NCBI GenBank assembly: GCA_022818135.1
Contig: JAFMSR010000007.1
Span: 4,977,224 to 5,041,223 of the forward strand
Reading direction: 5' to 3'
DNA from: Saxidomus purpurata
Lineage: Eukaryota > Mollusca > Bivalvia > Venerida > Veneridae
Length of the DNA: 64,000 nt
Of the stretch, positions 61,301 through 63,272 are shown piece after piece. The notes below the pieces were generated by a model. It worked only from the letters and a program-made list of their open reading frames with translations. It was not told the origin of the DNA and did not search any database. A program made the position numbers and the translations under genes. Every line of letters begins with the position of its first letter. Within the stretch, counting starts at the first letter, position 1.

Positions 61301-63272
61301 TGCATGTTTTTATTTTTTATTAACAGATCGAGCAACAACTATCAGTTTGAATGGAGTTCTGCGATTAGAGTAAGCCTAGTCACAATTATTTTACACATAA
61401 TGTGACCAATTGGAAATAAATTGTCTTTAAAATGGTTGTTTTAATCAATTAGACTTCAGATAAACTGAACTGTTTAATCGGTCAAGTAAAATCCTTTAAT
61501 TGAAAGACAATTGTGACAGTTAGTTTACAAGCAGATTTCTTTATCGGTGCAATACCCGATTTAGCTTTAAATGAAACAGTCGAAATAACTATAATACTGT
61601 ATTTTGCTCATCCGTTTTAGCCTGAATTCTGCGCCTCTAAAACTAGGGAGATCTGCATGAACAATAAAATAAATTTATTGACTACCAAACTCCTTTAAAC
61701 ATGTCCAGGTTTTTAGTACGTGAAAAAGAATCCAGTTACTCATCGGACCTGAAAATCAAACTATGCACGGAAAGTTCGCGGTCTTGTGATAGAGAGGTGA
61801 TCGTGATGGAAAATACTTTGCTGCCAAAACGAAATTGTTTCTTTCAGCCTCTCTTTTATATTGAAAGTAAGTAATTCTTGTTAAATGAGTAAAATCGTTT
61901 TCCTGAAAAGAGTAAAGGCGAATGAAATAATACATAACAGTTTTGAAAAATCAATTAAATGATTAGGTGTAGAGGTAATTAATTACTTAAATTTTTAGCA
62001 TGTGAAATAAAATTGGCGAGGTTATACTGTAAAACAACAAGATAAGAATATACTTCGTCATATAAGTATAGTAATTATTGACAATTTCACCACATAAAGG
62101 CTCAATTTACCAGCATAAAGCTTTATTAGCAGATCAACTATATTATCTATATGGTAGTTTCCTAAAAAAAGGTGATAAGCAAGTTGAGTAGAATGGACAG
62201 TTATTAGCCGTTTGTTGTCATACATATATCTGTTTATATTTTCAGCGATTGATTTAGACACACCTAATGTGTAAACATGGCACTGTCATACTGTATCATA
62301 AGCTCAGACAGAGAGTAAAATGTACAAATACCTTCTATTGAATATTATTCATTATATTTACTTTGTACATTGTGTTGATTTTGCATTTACAATATAACTG
62401 ATAAAGAAGAATGGAACTCGTCTTGCTCAATACTTACATATAAGGCGGCCATTTTACCAGAAAATTACCATAATTGTGCTTTCTGATGCAAAGAGTAAAT
62501 CATTTTACTTTTCTTTCACAGATTTTTCTCTGAATAACTGGCTCACTGCGAATGACATAAATTCCGTAAATGACATATCGCTTATACAAAGGGACCAGCT
62601 TATATCTTTACTCGACCTTGAATATTTCTTTCAAGAGGAACAGTGTAATTCATCAGATTTATCAACCGGTAACTCTAATTTCTTAGCAAGAAATTACTAA
62701 GAAAAACAGATTTATTATTTCATTAATTAATCATTTTGTGCTTGATAATTTCACTGAGTGAACAGTGAGTTTATCAGAATATAATCCATCGTTATATTAC
62801 GAAAAACCACAGAAAAACATAAAATAAATGCAATTAATATTGAGATTTTTTCAGTGTGTTGCAGTTCGTTGCGCTGTAAAAACATTGTATAACATTAAAA
62901 TGAATTGGTGTCATCTATTTACTCTCAAAAGTGTACTTAATTATCGGAGGTCAAAACAGAGTTATTAGCTCATTAAATTTTGTATAAATGCGTGCTCTTA
63001 TTTATTTTTAATGTTAGTTACACACCGTGAAAAACATTCCTTAAAAAACAATTACCAACTTTCAGATTTAATTAAGATGAACGTCTCTTCTGCGCTTGGC
63101 AATGTGACGTGCATAACATCTGAATCTGGATTTTACATTGGTTGTTGCCTGGAATCTGTTGTCTTAGATAGAACACTGTGGGCTGACTTTGAACTGAATT
63201 CCTGCAACTACACAATGGCTATCAATATAGAAAAGGTTCACTATGCAACGAATTTACTGAACTACGACTGGG
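1..63272 (+). CDS. Giant tandem-cassette gene, internal part (89 exons, both ends outside the window)
   Basis: A single plus-strand gene made of repeated four-exon cassettes A-B-C-D. Every exon is bounded by AG and GT and keeps its class-specific phase (A 1-1, B 1-2, C 2-1, D 1-1), so one frame of about 4,848 codons runs through without a stop. Each cassette normally encodes ten cysteines: six in A, three in C, one in D. A to C alternates hydrophobic and polar residues (F-x-I-x-I-D-x-C, then L-x-G-V-x-R-I-x-Y-x-I), as expected of a beta-rich domain. D looks helical. The cysteine content suggests a secreted or extracellular protein, but no signal peptide, membrane segment or terminus lies in the window. 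I do not recognise the family. Cassettes are strongly diverged from each other at the protein level, so the duplications look old. Introns not described separately show nothing I can identify beyond AT-rich sequence. Confidence 0.88.
1534..3359 (+). CDS. Cassette 2: exons A, B, C, D
   Basis: Exons are A 1534-1740, B 1964-2006, C 2829-2992 and D 3192-3359 (194 codons). A has all six cysteines, with Y-T-C-C as the CC pair, and ends D-Y-D-F-G. A 223-bp intron separates A from B (F-D-I-F-G-V-L-K-I). C carries V-C-L-E-A-D-G-S-C and P-K-P-L-C-N-W. D has D-F-S-L-T-S-W-L, D-E-L-G-L-S-K-Y-F and G-W-I-N. The B-C intron holds AGGTCA-type repeat sequence. Confidence 0.9.
2330..2610. repeat. AGGTCA-rich intronic repeat fragment
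   Basis: This part of the B-C intron of cassette 2 contains several ggtca(c/t) words (aaaggtcaca, aaaggtcatg) in phrases resembling the tandem repeats at 13 and 59 kb. It looks like a degraded copy of the same class. The boundaries are approximate. Confidence 0.45.
3740..6058 (+). CDS. Cassette 3: exons A, B, C, D
   Basis: Exons are A 3740-3949, B 4472-4514, C 4614-4774 and D 5885-6058 (196 codons). A contains C-T-G-I-D-C-C and L-D-A-C and ends N-Y-K-W-G. B reads L-Y-L-K-G-V-V-R-L. The B-C intron is only 99 bp. C has R-V-C-F-N-E-E-D-C and K-P-F-C-K-W. D has D-F-S-L-D-T-W-L, with K-E-T-G-L-M-D-F-M in place of the usual D-L-G-I motif, and a G-W-H-S tail. The C-D intron carries a 690-bp mariner-type MITE. 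Confidence 0.9.
4836..5525. mobile_element. Mariner-type non-autonomous element (690 bp, TA target site)
   Basis: It is bounded by perfect 23-bp terminal inverted repeats (left cactcacgacatttgaaaac at 4836, inverted copy at 5503-5525), with TA on both sides. TA duplication with such ends is typical of Tc1/mariner derivatives. Open frames inside are at most about 70 codons in either direction and I cannot assign them to a transposase. It lies in the C-D intron of cassette 3. Confidence 0.85.
6278..10668 (+). CDS. Cassette 4: exons A, B, C, D
   Basis: Exons are A 6278-6487, B 7459-7501, C 8302-8456 and D 10504-10668 (191 codons). A contains C-T-G-I-E-C-C and ends D-Y-N-F-G. A 971-bp intron splits A and B. 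C is the shortest C exon found (155 nt) but keeps D-V-C-F-E-S-D-G-P-C and Cys9 (V-Y-C-S-F). D starts G-F-S-L-T-H-W-L, has D-Q-C for Cys10 and ends D-A-V-P-G, so the common G-W tail is missing. The 2-kb C-D intron is largely a tandem repeat. Confidence 0.86.
6488..7458. other. Intron A-B of cassette 4, nothing recognised
   Basis: 971 bp of AT-rich sequence. I see no exon-like block, inverted repeat or repeat family member in it. The small open frames overlapping its end lack any family feature. Confidence 0.6.
7680..8115. repeat. Degenerate tandem repeat, about 2 units
   Basis: Two related blocks each run from a cgcgcttctt(c) phrase, through cttgc...cataaaact/aaccttgcaggaaccat, to (a)aggtca. 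They repeat at about 7830 and 7975 in the B-C intron of cassette 4. The second block contains tcaaaggtcaaggtca. Confidence 0.55.
9283..10335 (+). repeat. Molluscan intronic repeat with internal tandem units
   Basis: It starts at a ctcaactgagcac / gtgctcgaaggtgagc block and ends at caggtgagcgatataggacc, an arrangement I recognise as very common in bivalve genomic DNA. Between these lie about six units that begin gtgtatgcaatagaggttgc and contain gaaacttggtcagaat and ggtcatctggggtcaaa. Unit starts lie near 9368, 9496, 9641, 9768, 9914 and 10051, so spacing alternates near 127 and 146 bp before drifting to 137. It occupies half of the C-D intron of cassette 4. Confidence 0.75.
10669..11186. other. 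Intron D-A between cassettes 4 and 5, short duplication only
   Basis: A block near 10738-10790 (cttactgtttggctattaaa ... gtttgatatggtgaatctgatccgccca) is repeated at about 10790-10842, a two-copy tandem duplication of roughly 52 bp. Nothing else is recognised. Confidence 0.55.
11187..14917 (+). CDS. Cassette 5: exons AB (fused), C, D
   Basis: Exons are AB 11187-11445, C 12462-12625 and D 14765-14917 (192 codons). This is the first of nine consecutive cassettes with no intron between A and B. The join reads E-F-G-V-W-K-I-F-Q-L-Q-G-V-I. All six A cysteines are present (C-T-G-I-S-C-C). C carries L-V-C-L-S-D-D-R-D-C and K-P-F-C. D has D-F-S-L-T-G-W-L and E-E-L-G-I-H-K-Y-L, but Cys10 is missing: the segment reads T-D-R-Y-K-R-T. 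The next cassette also lacks a cysteine. Confidence 0.87.
11446..12461. other. Intron AB-C of cassette 5, nothing recognised
   Basis: 1,016 bp of AT-rich intron. A 60-codon open frame on the minus strand (11663-11845) has no recognisable family feature. Confidence 0.6.
12731..12774. repeat. GTCC/GTCT microsatellite
   Basis: An imperfect tetranucleotide run of tccg with tctg and tcca variants. It stands at the front of the larger tandem array. Confidence 0.9.
12980..13830. repeat. Intronic minisatellite, about 5 units of 170 bp
   Basis: Units begin at gtgtccggactgtaactttg near 12988, 13158, 13328, 13501 and 13671 (spacing 170-173 bp), with a truncated unit near 13820. Each has acaaatgttgagcacatcaa and ctacctcaaaggtcaaggtc. 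Units are diverged from one another. It lies in the C-D intron of cassette 5. Confidence 0.9.
15158..18864 (+). CDS. Cassette 6: exons AB (fused), C, D
   Basis: Exons are AB 15158-15410, C 17579-17736 and D 18691-18864 (195 codons). AB reads V-L-C-G-V-D where other copies have a CC pair, so Cys5 is lost. Its donor, gtttga, is weak but keeps the frame. C has A-V-C-F-T-A-H-S-C and K-S-G-C. D begins D-F-S-L-K-E-F-I, lacks the usual Trp, keeps D-Q-C and ends G-F-Q-S. The AB-C intron contains a whole decayed Tc1/mariner transposon. Confidence 0.83.
15482..17277 (+). mobile_element. Decayed Tc1/mariner transposon, 1.8 kb
   Basis: The ends are imperfect inverted repeats (left catttaacggattttctatt; the right end inverted begins cacttaacggattttttgat), flanked by TA. 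Inside, conceptual translation in changing frames gives stretches typical of Tc1-like transposases: a start near 15774 (M-S-V-E-E-R), a helix-turn-helix region ending T-I-Q-S-L-W, R-R-V-T-T-L-A-Q-D-R-Y-I, G-S-V-M-V-W-G-G, and A-R-A-T-I-R-L-M-D. Frameshifts and stops separate them, so it cannot encode an active protein. The 5' coding part is interrupted at about 15837-16194. Confidence 0.88.
15774..17065 (+). pseudogene. Tc1-like transposase pseudogene
   Basis: Remnant of a DDE transposase that would cut and paste the surrounding element. The DNA-binding half is split by a roughly 350-bp insertion or intron. The segment around 16243-16540 is read in the wrong frame by its longest open frame. 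The catalytic block around 16675-16900 keeps V-M-V-W-G-G and later A-R-A-T-I-R, but the region between is frameshifted, so the expected second catalytic Asp context is not readable. Confidence 0.82.
17737..18690. other. Intron C-D of cassette 6, nothing recognised
   Basis: 954 bp of AT-rich sequence. There is a three-fold short direct repeat near 18020-18055 (ggatctttcaa / ggatctatcaa). No coding block fits the cassette. Confidence 0.6.
19080..21276 (+). CDS. Cassette 7: exons AB (fused), C, D
   Basis: Exons are AB 19080-19323, C 19863-20023 and D 21127-21276 (185 codons, the shortest complete cassette). AB is 244 nt. It keeps six cysteines (C-D-K-L-S-C-C, V-D-V-C), but the D-Y-x-W-G site is degenerate (E-D-R-L-G-T). 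C has A-L-C-L-D-V-D-T-C and P-P-V-C. D reads D-F-N-I-T-S-W-K and L-E-T-L-G-I-S-R-F-I with Cys10 (N-S-C), and lacks the G-W tail. Confidence 0.84.
19410..19790 (+). repeat. Dispersed repeat, copy 1
   Basis: It shares long collinear similarity with 38028-38081 plus 38690-39045. Shared landmarks are cttacacaaaatcaagta, gtactgcattgaaac, tatgcatgcaaagt, cattgtgtctgca and accagcgcatcagcgggg. It sits in the AB-C intron of cassette 7. No coding capacity or terminal repeats were found. Confidence 0.8.
20741..20850. repeat. Short fold-back repeat
   Basis: The left arm taatatcacgttac and the right arm gtaacttaacgtgataata are imperfect inverted copies around a gtgggcacc ... ggtgcacg core. The surrounding 20330-20900 has odd, less AT-rich sequence and may be part of a longer non-autonomous element whose ends I could not place. 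Confidence 0.55.
21638..23057 (+). CDS. Cassette 8: exons AB (fused), C, D
   Basis: Exons are AB 21638-21887, C 22535-22695 and D 22893-23057 (192 codons). AB contains C-S-N-I-S-C-C and I-Q-P-C, then Y-S-W-G runs straight into the B motif S-L-L-G-L-A-E-L. C has K-Y-C-V-D-T-V-S-N-C and Q-C-N-W. D starts G-A-Q-E-W-L, missing the F-S of the usual D-F-S-L, but keeps H-I-G-I-S-N-F-L and T-Q-C. The AB-C intron contains a short Tigger-type MITE. Confidence 0.84.
21936..22112. mobile_element. Tigger/pogo-type MITE (177 bp, TA target site)
   Basis: Terminal inverted repeats start cagtaaactccgtatataac on the left and are mirrored by gttatatgcggagtttactg on the right, with TA on both flanks. Ends beginning CAGT with a TA duplication are typical of pogo/Tigger derivatives. 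It lies in the AB-C intron of cassette 8. Confidence 0.85.
23237..25014 (+). CDS. Cassette 9: exons AB (fused), C, D
   Basis: Exons are AB 23237-23486, C 23901-24061 and D 24847-25014 (193 codons). AB begins D-C-P-L, has C-T-S-L-Q-C-C and Y-D-P-C, and at the A/B junction reads D-T-D-L-E-N-D, so the W-G motif is lost. C has D-V-C-V-D-K-E-V-C and K-T-Q-C. D has D-F-S-L-E-G-W-L, N-D-I-G-I-T-R-Y-L, Q-Q-C and S-G-W-T. A tRNA-like SINE fragment sits reversed in the AB-C intron. Confidence 0.88.
23697..23776 (-). repeat. tRNA-derived SINE fragment (minus strand)
   Basis: Read on the minus strand it contains cgtagctcagtgatagc (A-box-like) and, about 30 bases on, agaggtccattccggt (B-box-like), spaced as in a tRNA. 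Flanking complementary ends do not form a clean acceptor stem, so it is a SINE or tRNA relic rather than a functional tRNA. Confidence 0.55.
24062..24846. other. Intron C-D of cassette 9, nothing recognised
   Basis: 785 bp of AT-rich sequence. I see no repeat boundaries, inverted repeats or exon-like blocks. Confidence 0.55.
25273..26820 (+). CDS. Cassette 10: exons AB (fused), C, D
   Basis: Exons are AB 25273-25528, C 26064-26224 and D 26665-26820 (191 codons). AB starts D-L-C-P-L with one extra residue before Cys1 and has C-T-E-V-E-C-C, I-D-P-C and D-Y-D-F-G. Its donor gttcgt is weak. Exon C has two AG acceptors seven bases apart, and only the first keeps the frame. C carries E-C-W-E-A-D-Q-D-C and K-L-S-C-N. 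D reads E-F-S-L-S-S-W-I, A-D-L-G-L-S-S-Y-L, H-K-C and T-G-W. Confidence 0.86.
27199..28239 (+). CDS. Cassette 11: exons AB (fused), C, D
   Basis: Exons are AB 27199-27451, C 27629-27795 and D 28069-28239 (197 codons). This is among the most compact cassettes. AB starts A-C-P-K and has C-T-D-I-K-C-C, V-D-T-C and D-Y-K-Y-G, then T-W-L-L-G-I-I-R-I. C has N-V-C-E-E-S-D-A-P-C and P-K-V-K-C-S-W. D has G-F-S-I-N-N-W, N-D-M-G-I-A-E-F-L and S-P-C, and ends G-G-F-N-N. Confidence 0.89.
28811..28868 (+). repeat. Dispersed 55-bp repeat, copy 1
   Basis: ggaggctgcgtttttggtac followed by gtggcattccctgtttgata is nearly identical to 33564-33620. It lies in the D-A intron upstream of exon AB of cassette 12. 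Confidence 0.85.
28963..30772 (+). CDS. Cassette 12: exons AB (fused), C, D
   Basis: Exons are AB 28963-29215, C 29829-29995 and D 30614-30772 (193 codons). AB contains C-K-S-L-E-C-C, V-D-A-C and N-Y-D-F-G. Exon C has a second AG seven bases inside it that would break the frame, so the first acceptor is used. It carries L-V-C-L-D-D-E-S-T-D-C and P-K-T-P-C. D starts with an Asn codon made across the junction (N-F-S-L-R-A-W-L), has L-E-T-L-G-L-S-H-Y-M and T-E-C, and lacks the G-W tail. Confidence 0.87.
29996..30613. other. Intron C-D of cassette 12, chance open frame only
   Basis: 618 bp. It holds a minus-strand open frame of 110 codons (30199-30531) with no recognisable domain. No inverted ends were found. 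Confidence 0.5.
30773..32084. other. Intron D-A between cassettes 12 and 13, nothing recognised
   Basis: 1,312 bp of AT-rich intron. I looked for a missing cassette part (CC pair, D-F-S-L or P-K-P-x-C blocks) in the plus strand and found none. Confidence 0.6.
32085..33141 (+). CDS. Cassette 13: exons AB (fused), C, D
   Basis: Exons are AB 32085-32334, C 32681-32850 and D 32986-33141 (192 codons). AB starts G-C-L-Y and has C-T-S-I-E-C-C and I-D-P-C. D-F-D-W is followed by Ser instead of Gly, then S-L-K-G-V-V-R-I. C is the longest C exon (170 nt), with Q-V-C-M-E-Q-N-E-N-C and K-R-I-C, and a weak gtttgt donor. D has D-F-S-F-L-E-W, D-E-L-G-L-S-W-F-L, Q-K-C and D-W-L-N. Confidence 0.87.
33564..33620 (+). 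repeat. Dispersed 55-bp repeat, copy 2
   Basis: Near-identical to 28811-28868. It lies about 35 bp upstream of exon A of cassette 14, so it is in the equivalent D-A intron. Its translation makes a hydrophobic, signal-peptide-like frame that is not a real start. Confidence 0.85.
33655..34897 (+). CDS. Cassette 14: exons A, B, C, D (split again; extra Cys pair)
   Basis: Exons are A 33655-33864, B 34034-34076, C 34219-34382 and D 34736-34897 (193 codons). It is an isolated split A/B (169-bp intron) inside a run of fused copies. A has the six standard cysteines plus two extra in A-C-I-E-N-Y-C and ends F-K-W-G. B reads L-N-F-G-G-I-M-R-L. C has H-I-C-Y-E-S-S-S-V-C and K-P-L-C. D has D-F-S-L-Q-N-W-L, E-D-L-N-L-A-A-F-Y and T-Q-C. 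Its acceptor is gaag. Confidence 0.88.
34898..35888. other. Intron D-A between cassettes 14 and 15, nothing recognised
   Basis: 991 bp of AT-rich intron. Short open frames at its start show no cassette motif. Confidence 0.6.
35889..39313 (+). CDS. Cassette 15: exons AB (fused), C, D
   Basis: Exons are AB 35889-36141, C 37637-37800 and D 39143-39313 (196 codons). AB starts R-C-P-Y, with the Arg codon made across the intron. It has C-T-S-V-T-C-C, I-N-P-C and D-Y-Q-W-G, which runs directly into L-F-G-V-V-R-V. C has K-V-C-L-E-S-S-S-N-C and Q-C-N-W. D has E-F-D-L-A-N-W, N-D-L-G-L-T-P-Y-L and D-Q-C. Both introns are long (about 1.5 and 1.3 kb), and the second is packed with repeats. Confidence 0.88.
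36142..37636. other. Intron AB-C of cassette 15, unidentified GC-richer block
   Basis: 1,495 bp. Around 36780-37080 the sequence is less AT-rich and contains a 64-codon minus-strand frame (36831-37025) with many basic residues. I cannot assign it. The rest shows nothing recognisable. Confidence 0.45.
38028..39045 (+). repeat. Dispersed repeat, copy 2, interrupted
   Basis: 38028-38081 and 38690-39045 are collinear with 19410-19790. The 600 bp between them is absent from copy 1 and includes a fold-back element, so a later insertion probably split this copy. It ends about 100 bp before exon D of cassette 15. Confidence 0.72.
38186..38330. mobile_element. Fold-back element (145 bp)
   Basis: gggttattagtatagta on the left is inverted as tactatactaataaccc on the right. 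A second inner inverted pair (gtgatcca...gccggatt / aatccggc...tggatcac) follows, so almost the whole element can form a hairpin. The arms are GC-richer than the surroundings. Confidence 0.82.
39546..40459 (+). CDS. Cassette 16: exons AB (fused), C, D
   Basis: Exons are AB 39546-39798, C 39965-40128 and D 40298-40459 (193 codons). This is the most compact complete cassette, 914 bp including introns. AB starts E-C-P-F and has C-T-H-I-R-C-C, I-D-I-C and F-S-W-G followed without an intron by S-I-N-G-V-F-R-I. C has S-V-C-F-S-A-V-Y-G-C and K-K-P-L-C. D has G-F-S-L-Q-N-W-L, E-D-L-G-I-S-S-Y-L, E-E-C and T-G-W. Confidence 0.9.
40460..41336. other. Intron D-A between cassettes 16 and 17, nothing recognised
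   Basis: 877 bp, AT-rich. It has a short aacta run near 40988. A plus-strand open frame (41096-41314) is hydrophobic in its first half and is probably a chance reading. Confidence 0.55.
41337..43583 (+). CDS. Cassette 17: exons A, B, C, D
   Basis: Exons are A 41337-41546, B 41865-41907, C 42322-42485 and D 43410-43583 (197 codons). From here to the window end all A/B pairs are split. A has C-T-S-I-K-C-C and D-F-D-W-G with a weak gtttgt donor. B reads F-S-L-F-S-V-I-R-I, with Gly replaced by Ser. C has A-V-C-L-E-S-N-G-P-C and Q-P-C. D has F-S-L-R-K-W-M, E-V-L-G-L-S-G-Y-L, P-K-C and N-G-W. The C-D intron holds a 274-bp MITE. Confidence 0.88.
42583..42856. mobile_element. MITE (274 bp)
   Basis: Imperfect terminal inverted repeats: left taaaggtgaactccggtgct; the right end inverted reads taaaggtgaaatccgtgcta. 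It lies in the C-D intron of cassette 17. The target duplication is unclear because the TA at the ends can belong to either side. Confidence 0.72.
43712..44893 (+). CDS. Cassette 18: exons A, B, C, D (extra Cys in B and D)
   Basis: Exons are A 43712-43921, B 44120-44162, C 44354-44517 and D 44720-44893 (197 codons). A has C-T-S-V-D-C-C, I-N-P-C and D-Y-E-W-G. Exon B carries two cysteines not seen in most copies (F-C-L-Y-G-T-I-C-L). C has R-V-C-F-E-S-T-E-N-C and C-N-W. D has F-S-L-Q-D-W-F, N-D-I-G-T-S-F-Y-I and Cys10 (N-M-C), plus a second cysteine (S-V-C-T-T) where the G-W tail would be. Confidence 0.88.
45354..48311 (+). CDS. Cassette 19: exons A, B, C, D (Cys4 lost)
   Basis: Exons are A 45354-45563, B 47191-47233, C 47844-48004 and D 48141-48311 (195 codons). 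A reads I-K-A-C-V, so one member of the CC pair is missing; the other five cysteines remain. It ends D-F-E-W-G. The A/B intron is the longest of its class (1,627 bp) because it contains an 801-bp TTAA-flanked element. B ends in a gtatgt donor with a SINE starting about 30 bp downstream. C has K-I-C-F-N-G-Q-S-C and I-P-C. D has F-S-L-D-S-W-L, E-D-L-G-L-R-A-Y-L and Q-G-W. Confidence 0.87.
46148..46948. mobile_element. TTAA-flanked non-autonomous element (801 bp)
   Basis: It starts ggatgttggatg and ends catccaacatcc, a perfect 12-bp inverted repeat, with TTAA directly on both sides. TTAA target sites are used by piggyBac-like elements, although the ends are not the textbook CCC/GGG. No long open frame is present. 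It lies in the A-B intron of cassette 19 and explains its length. Confidence 0.75.
47262..47510 (+). mobile_element. tRNA-derived SINE, copy 1
   Basis: The head resembles a tRNA gene: A box tggtcgagtggttaga and B box ggttcacgccc. It is followed by a body (gttggcagtttcttacggag, ctacccaggaacaattgtta, ggcaaactgtccgc) and a tail of caa repeats. It starts about 30 bp after the exon B donor of cassette 19. Confidence 0.85.
48930..50274 (+). CDS. Cassette 20: exons A, B, C, D
   Basis: Exons are A 48930-49139, B 49333-49375, C 49580-49743 and D 50104-50274 (196 codons). A starts E-C-G-V and has L-P-D-N-L-K-C, C-T-S-I-D-C-C and D-Y-P-F-G. B reads L-Y-L-Q-G-V-I-R-I. C has S-V-C-V-E-S-D-G-P-C and P-K-V-L-C-T-W. 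D has G-F-S-L-E-T-W-M, E-H-L-E-I-A-Q-Y-L, V-Q-C and N-G-W. All four exons match the cassette consensus closely. Confidence 0.91.
50275..51451. other. Intron D-A between cassettes 20 and 21, nothing recognised
   Basis: 1,177 bp of intron. Two acgtgtatca words occur near 50680-50730. No cassette exon or transposon end was seen. Confidence 0.55.
51452..52967 (+). CDS. Cassette 21: exons A, B, C, D (Cys7 and Cys8 both lost)
   Basis: Exons are A 51452-51661, B 51837-51879, C 52423-52586 and D 52821-52967 (188 codons). A has S-C-P-L, C-L-T-I-D-C-C and F-E-F-G. B reads F-D-L-D-G-L-I-R-M. Exon C keeps the length and Cys9 (K-L-P-C-E), but the region that normally holds Cys7 and Cys8 reads I-F-L-N-D-I-E-E-P-T-W, so both are gone. 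D has D-F-S-L-K-N-W, E-D-L-H-I-A-E-Y-M and Q-Q-C, with a truncated tail lacking G-W. Confidence 0.87.
52141..52385 (+). mobile_element. tRNA-derived SINE, copy 2
   Basis: Collinear with copy 1: the tRNA-like head (gagtagaccgaatggtcata ... gggtgcaagtc) is degraded. The body is clear (gttgacagtatcgtgcttag, ccaggaacgatggctaggta, cccgcctgttaaaatgata), and it ends ...aaaaacagcaag. It lies just before exon C of cassette 21. Confidence 0.78.
52968..53822. other. Intron D-A between cassettes 21 and 22 with poly-T acceptor tract
   Basis: 855 bp. The last 20 bases before the AG acceptor are an uninterrupted T run (53801-53820). Nothing else is recognised. Confidence 0.6.
53823..55525 (+). CDS. Cassette 22: exons A, B, C, D (longest cassette)
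   Basis: Exons are A 53823-54041, B 54339-54381, C 54839-55002 and D 55346-55525 (202 codons). A is 219 nt because its N-terminal part has three extra residues before Cys1 (D-I-S-A-C-P). Its acceptor follows an uninterrupted run of 20 T. A has C-T-S-I-E-C-C and N-Y-S-W-G. B reads Y-L-F-G-V-F-R-L. C has S-I-C-F-E-A-S-Q-L-C and P-C-D-W. D (180 nt, the longest) has D-F-S-L-D-E-W, L-T-I-S-P-Y-L, Q-Q-C and T-G-W. Confidence 0.89.
55974..57611 (+). CDS. Cassette 23: exons A, B, C, D
   Basis: Exons are A 55974-56180, B 56539-56581, C 56965-57125 and D 57459-57611 (188 codons). A starts E-C-I-L and has C-S-R-L-E-C-C, L-D-S-C and D-Y-K-W-G with an unusual gtgggt donor. B reads Y-I-N-G-A-L-R-L. C has I-V-C-L-D-S-K-E-C and R-V-C. 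D has D-F-S-L-D-V-W-L, T-D-L-G-I-A-P-Y-L and Cys10 (G-G-C), and ends D-E-Q-L without G-W. Confidence 0.88.
58147..60201 (+). CDS. Cassette 24: exons A, B, C, D (shortest A exon)
   Basis: Exons are A 58147-58344, B 58542-58584, C 58864-59027 and D 60037-60201 (190 codons). A is 198 nt, with a short Cys1-Cys2 spacing and H-C-A-P-I-G-H-C before I-S-C-C, and ends E-Y-N-Y-G. B carries one extra cysteine (L-Y-S-C-L-R-L) where the conserved G-V lies. C has S-E-C-Y-E-S-A-G-Q-C and P-E-C. D has E-F-S-L-L-Q-W, Q-E-L-G-V-S-R-Y-L, S-T-C and D-G-W. Confidence 0.87.
59075..59600. repeat. Degenerate AGGTCA-rich tandem repeat
   Basis: About three diverged units with catatctc(c/t), tcatcaaactt(a/t)ggtcaa, tctcatc, and caaggtcacatttaggggca / caaggtcacagttaagagtc. 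They resemble the 13-kb minisatellite in layout. It lies in the C-D intron of cassette 24. Confidence 0.65.
60622..62668 (+). CDS. Cassette 25: exons A, B, C, D
   Basis: Exons are A 60622-60840, B 61327-61369, C 61709-61866 and D 62522-62668 (189 codons). A has D-C-P-E, C-T-R-V-T-C-C and I-R-P-C, but ends E-A-L-S-G, so the D-Y-x-W-G motif is replaced. B reads S-L-N-G-V-L-R-L. C has K-L-C-T-E-S-S-R-S-C and P-K-R-N-C. D has N-F-S-L-N-N-W-L, L-L-D-L-E-Y-F-F and E-Q-C, with a short tail. Confidence 0.87.
61867..62521. other. Intron C-D of cassette 25, nothing recognised
   Basis: 655 bp of AT-rich sequence with only short chance open frames. Confidence 0.55.
63066..63272 (+). CDS. Cassette 26 (3' partial): exon A
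   Basis: Exon A is 63066-63272, in phase after the preceding D exon. It ends N-Y-D-W-G at a gtatgt donor, so an A/B intron is present here too. Cys2 (V-T-C), the CC pair (I-G-C-C) and Cys6 (N-S-C) are kept. Cys1 is absent (D-L-I-K instead of D-C-x-x), and so is Cys3 (the stretch before the CC pair reads E-S-G-F-Y-I-G). Exons B, C and D should lie beyond 64000. Confidence 0.82.
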
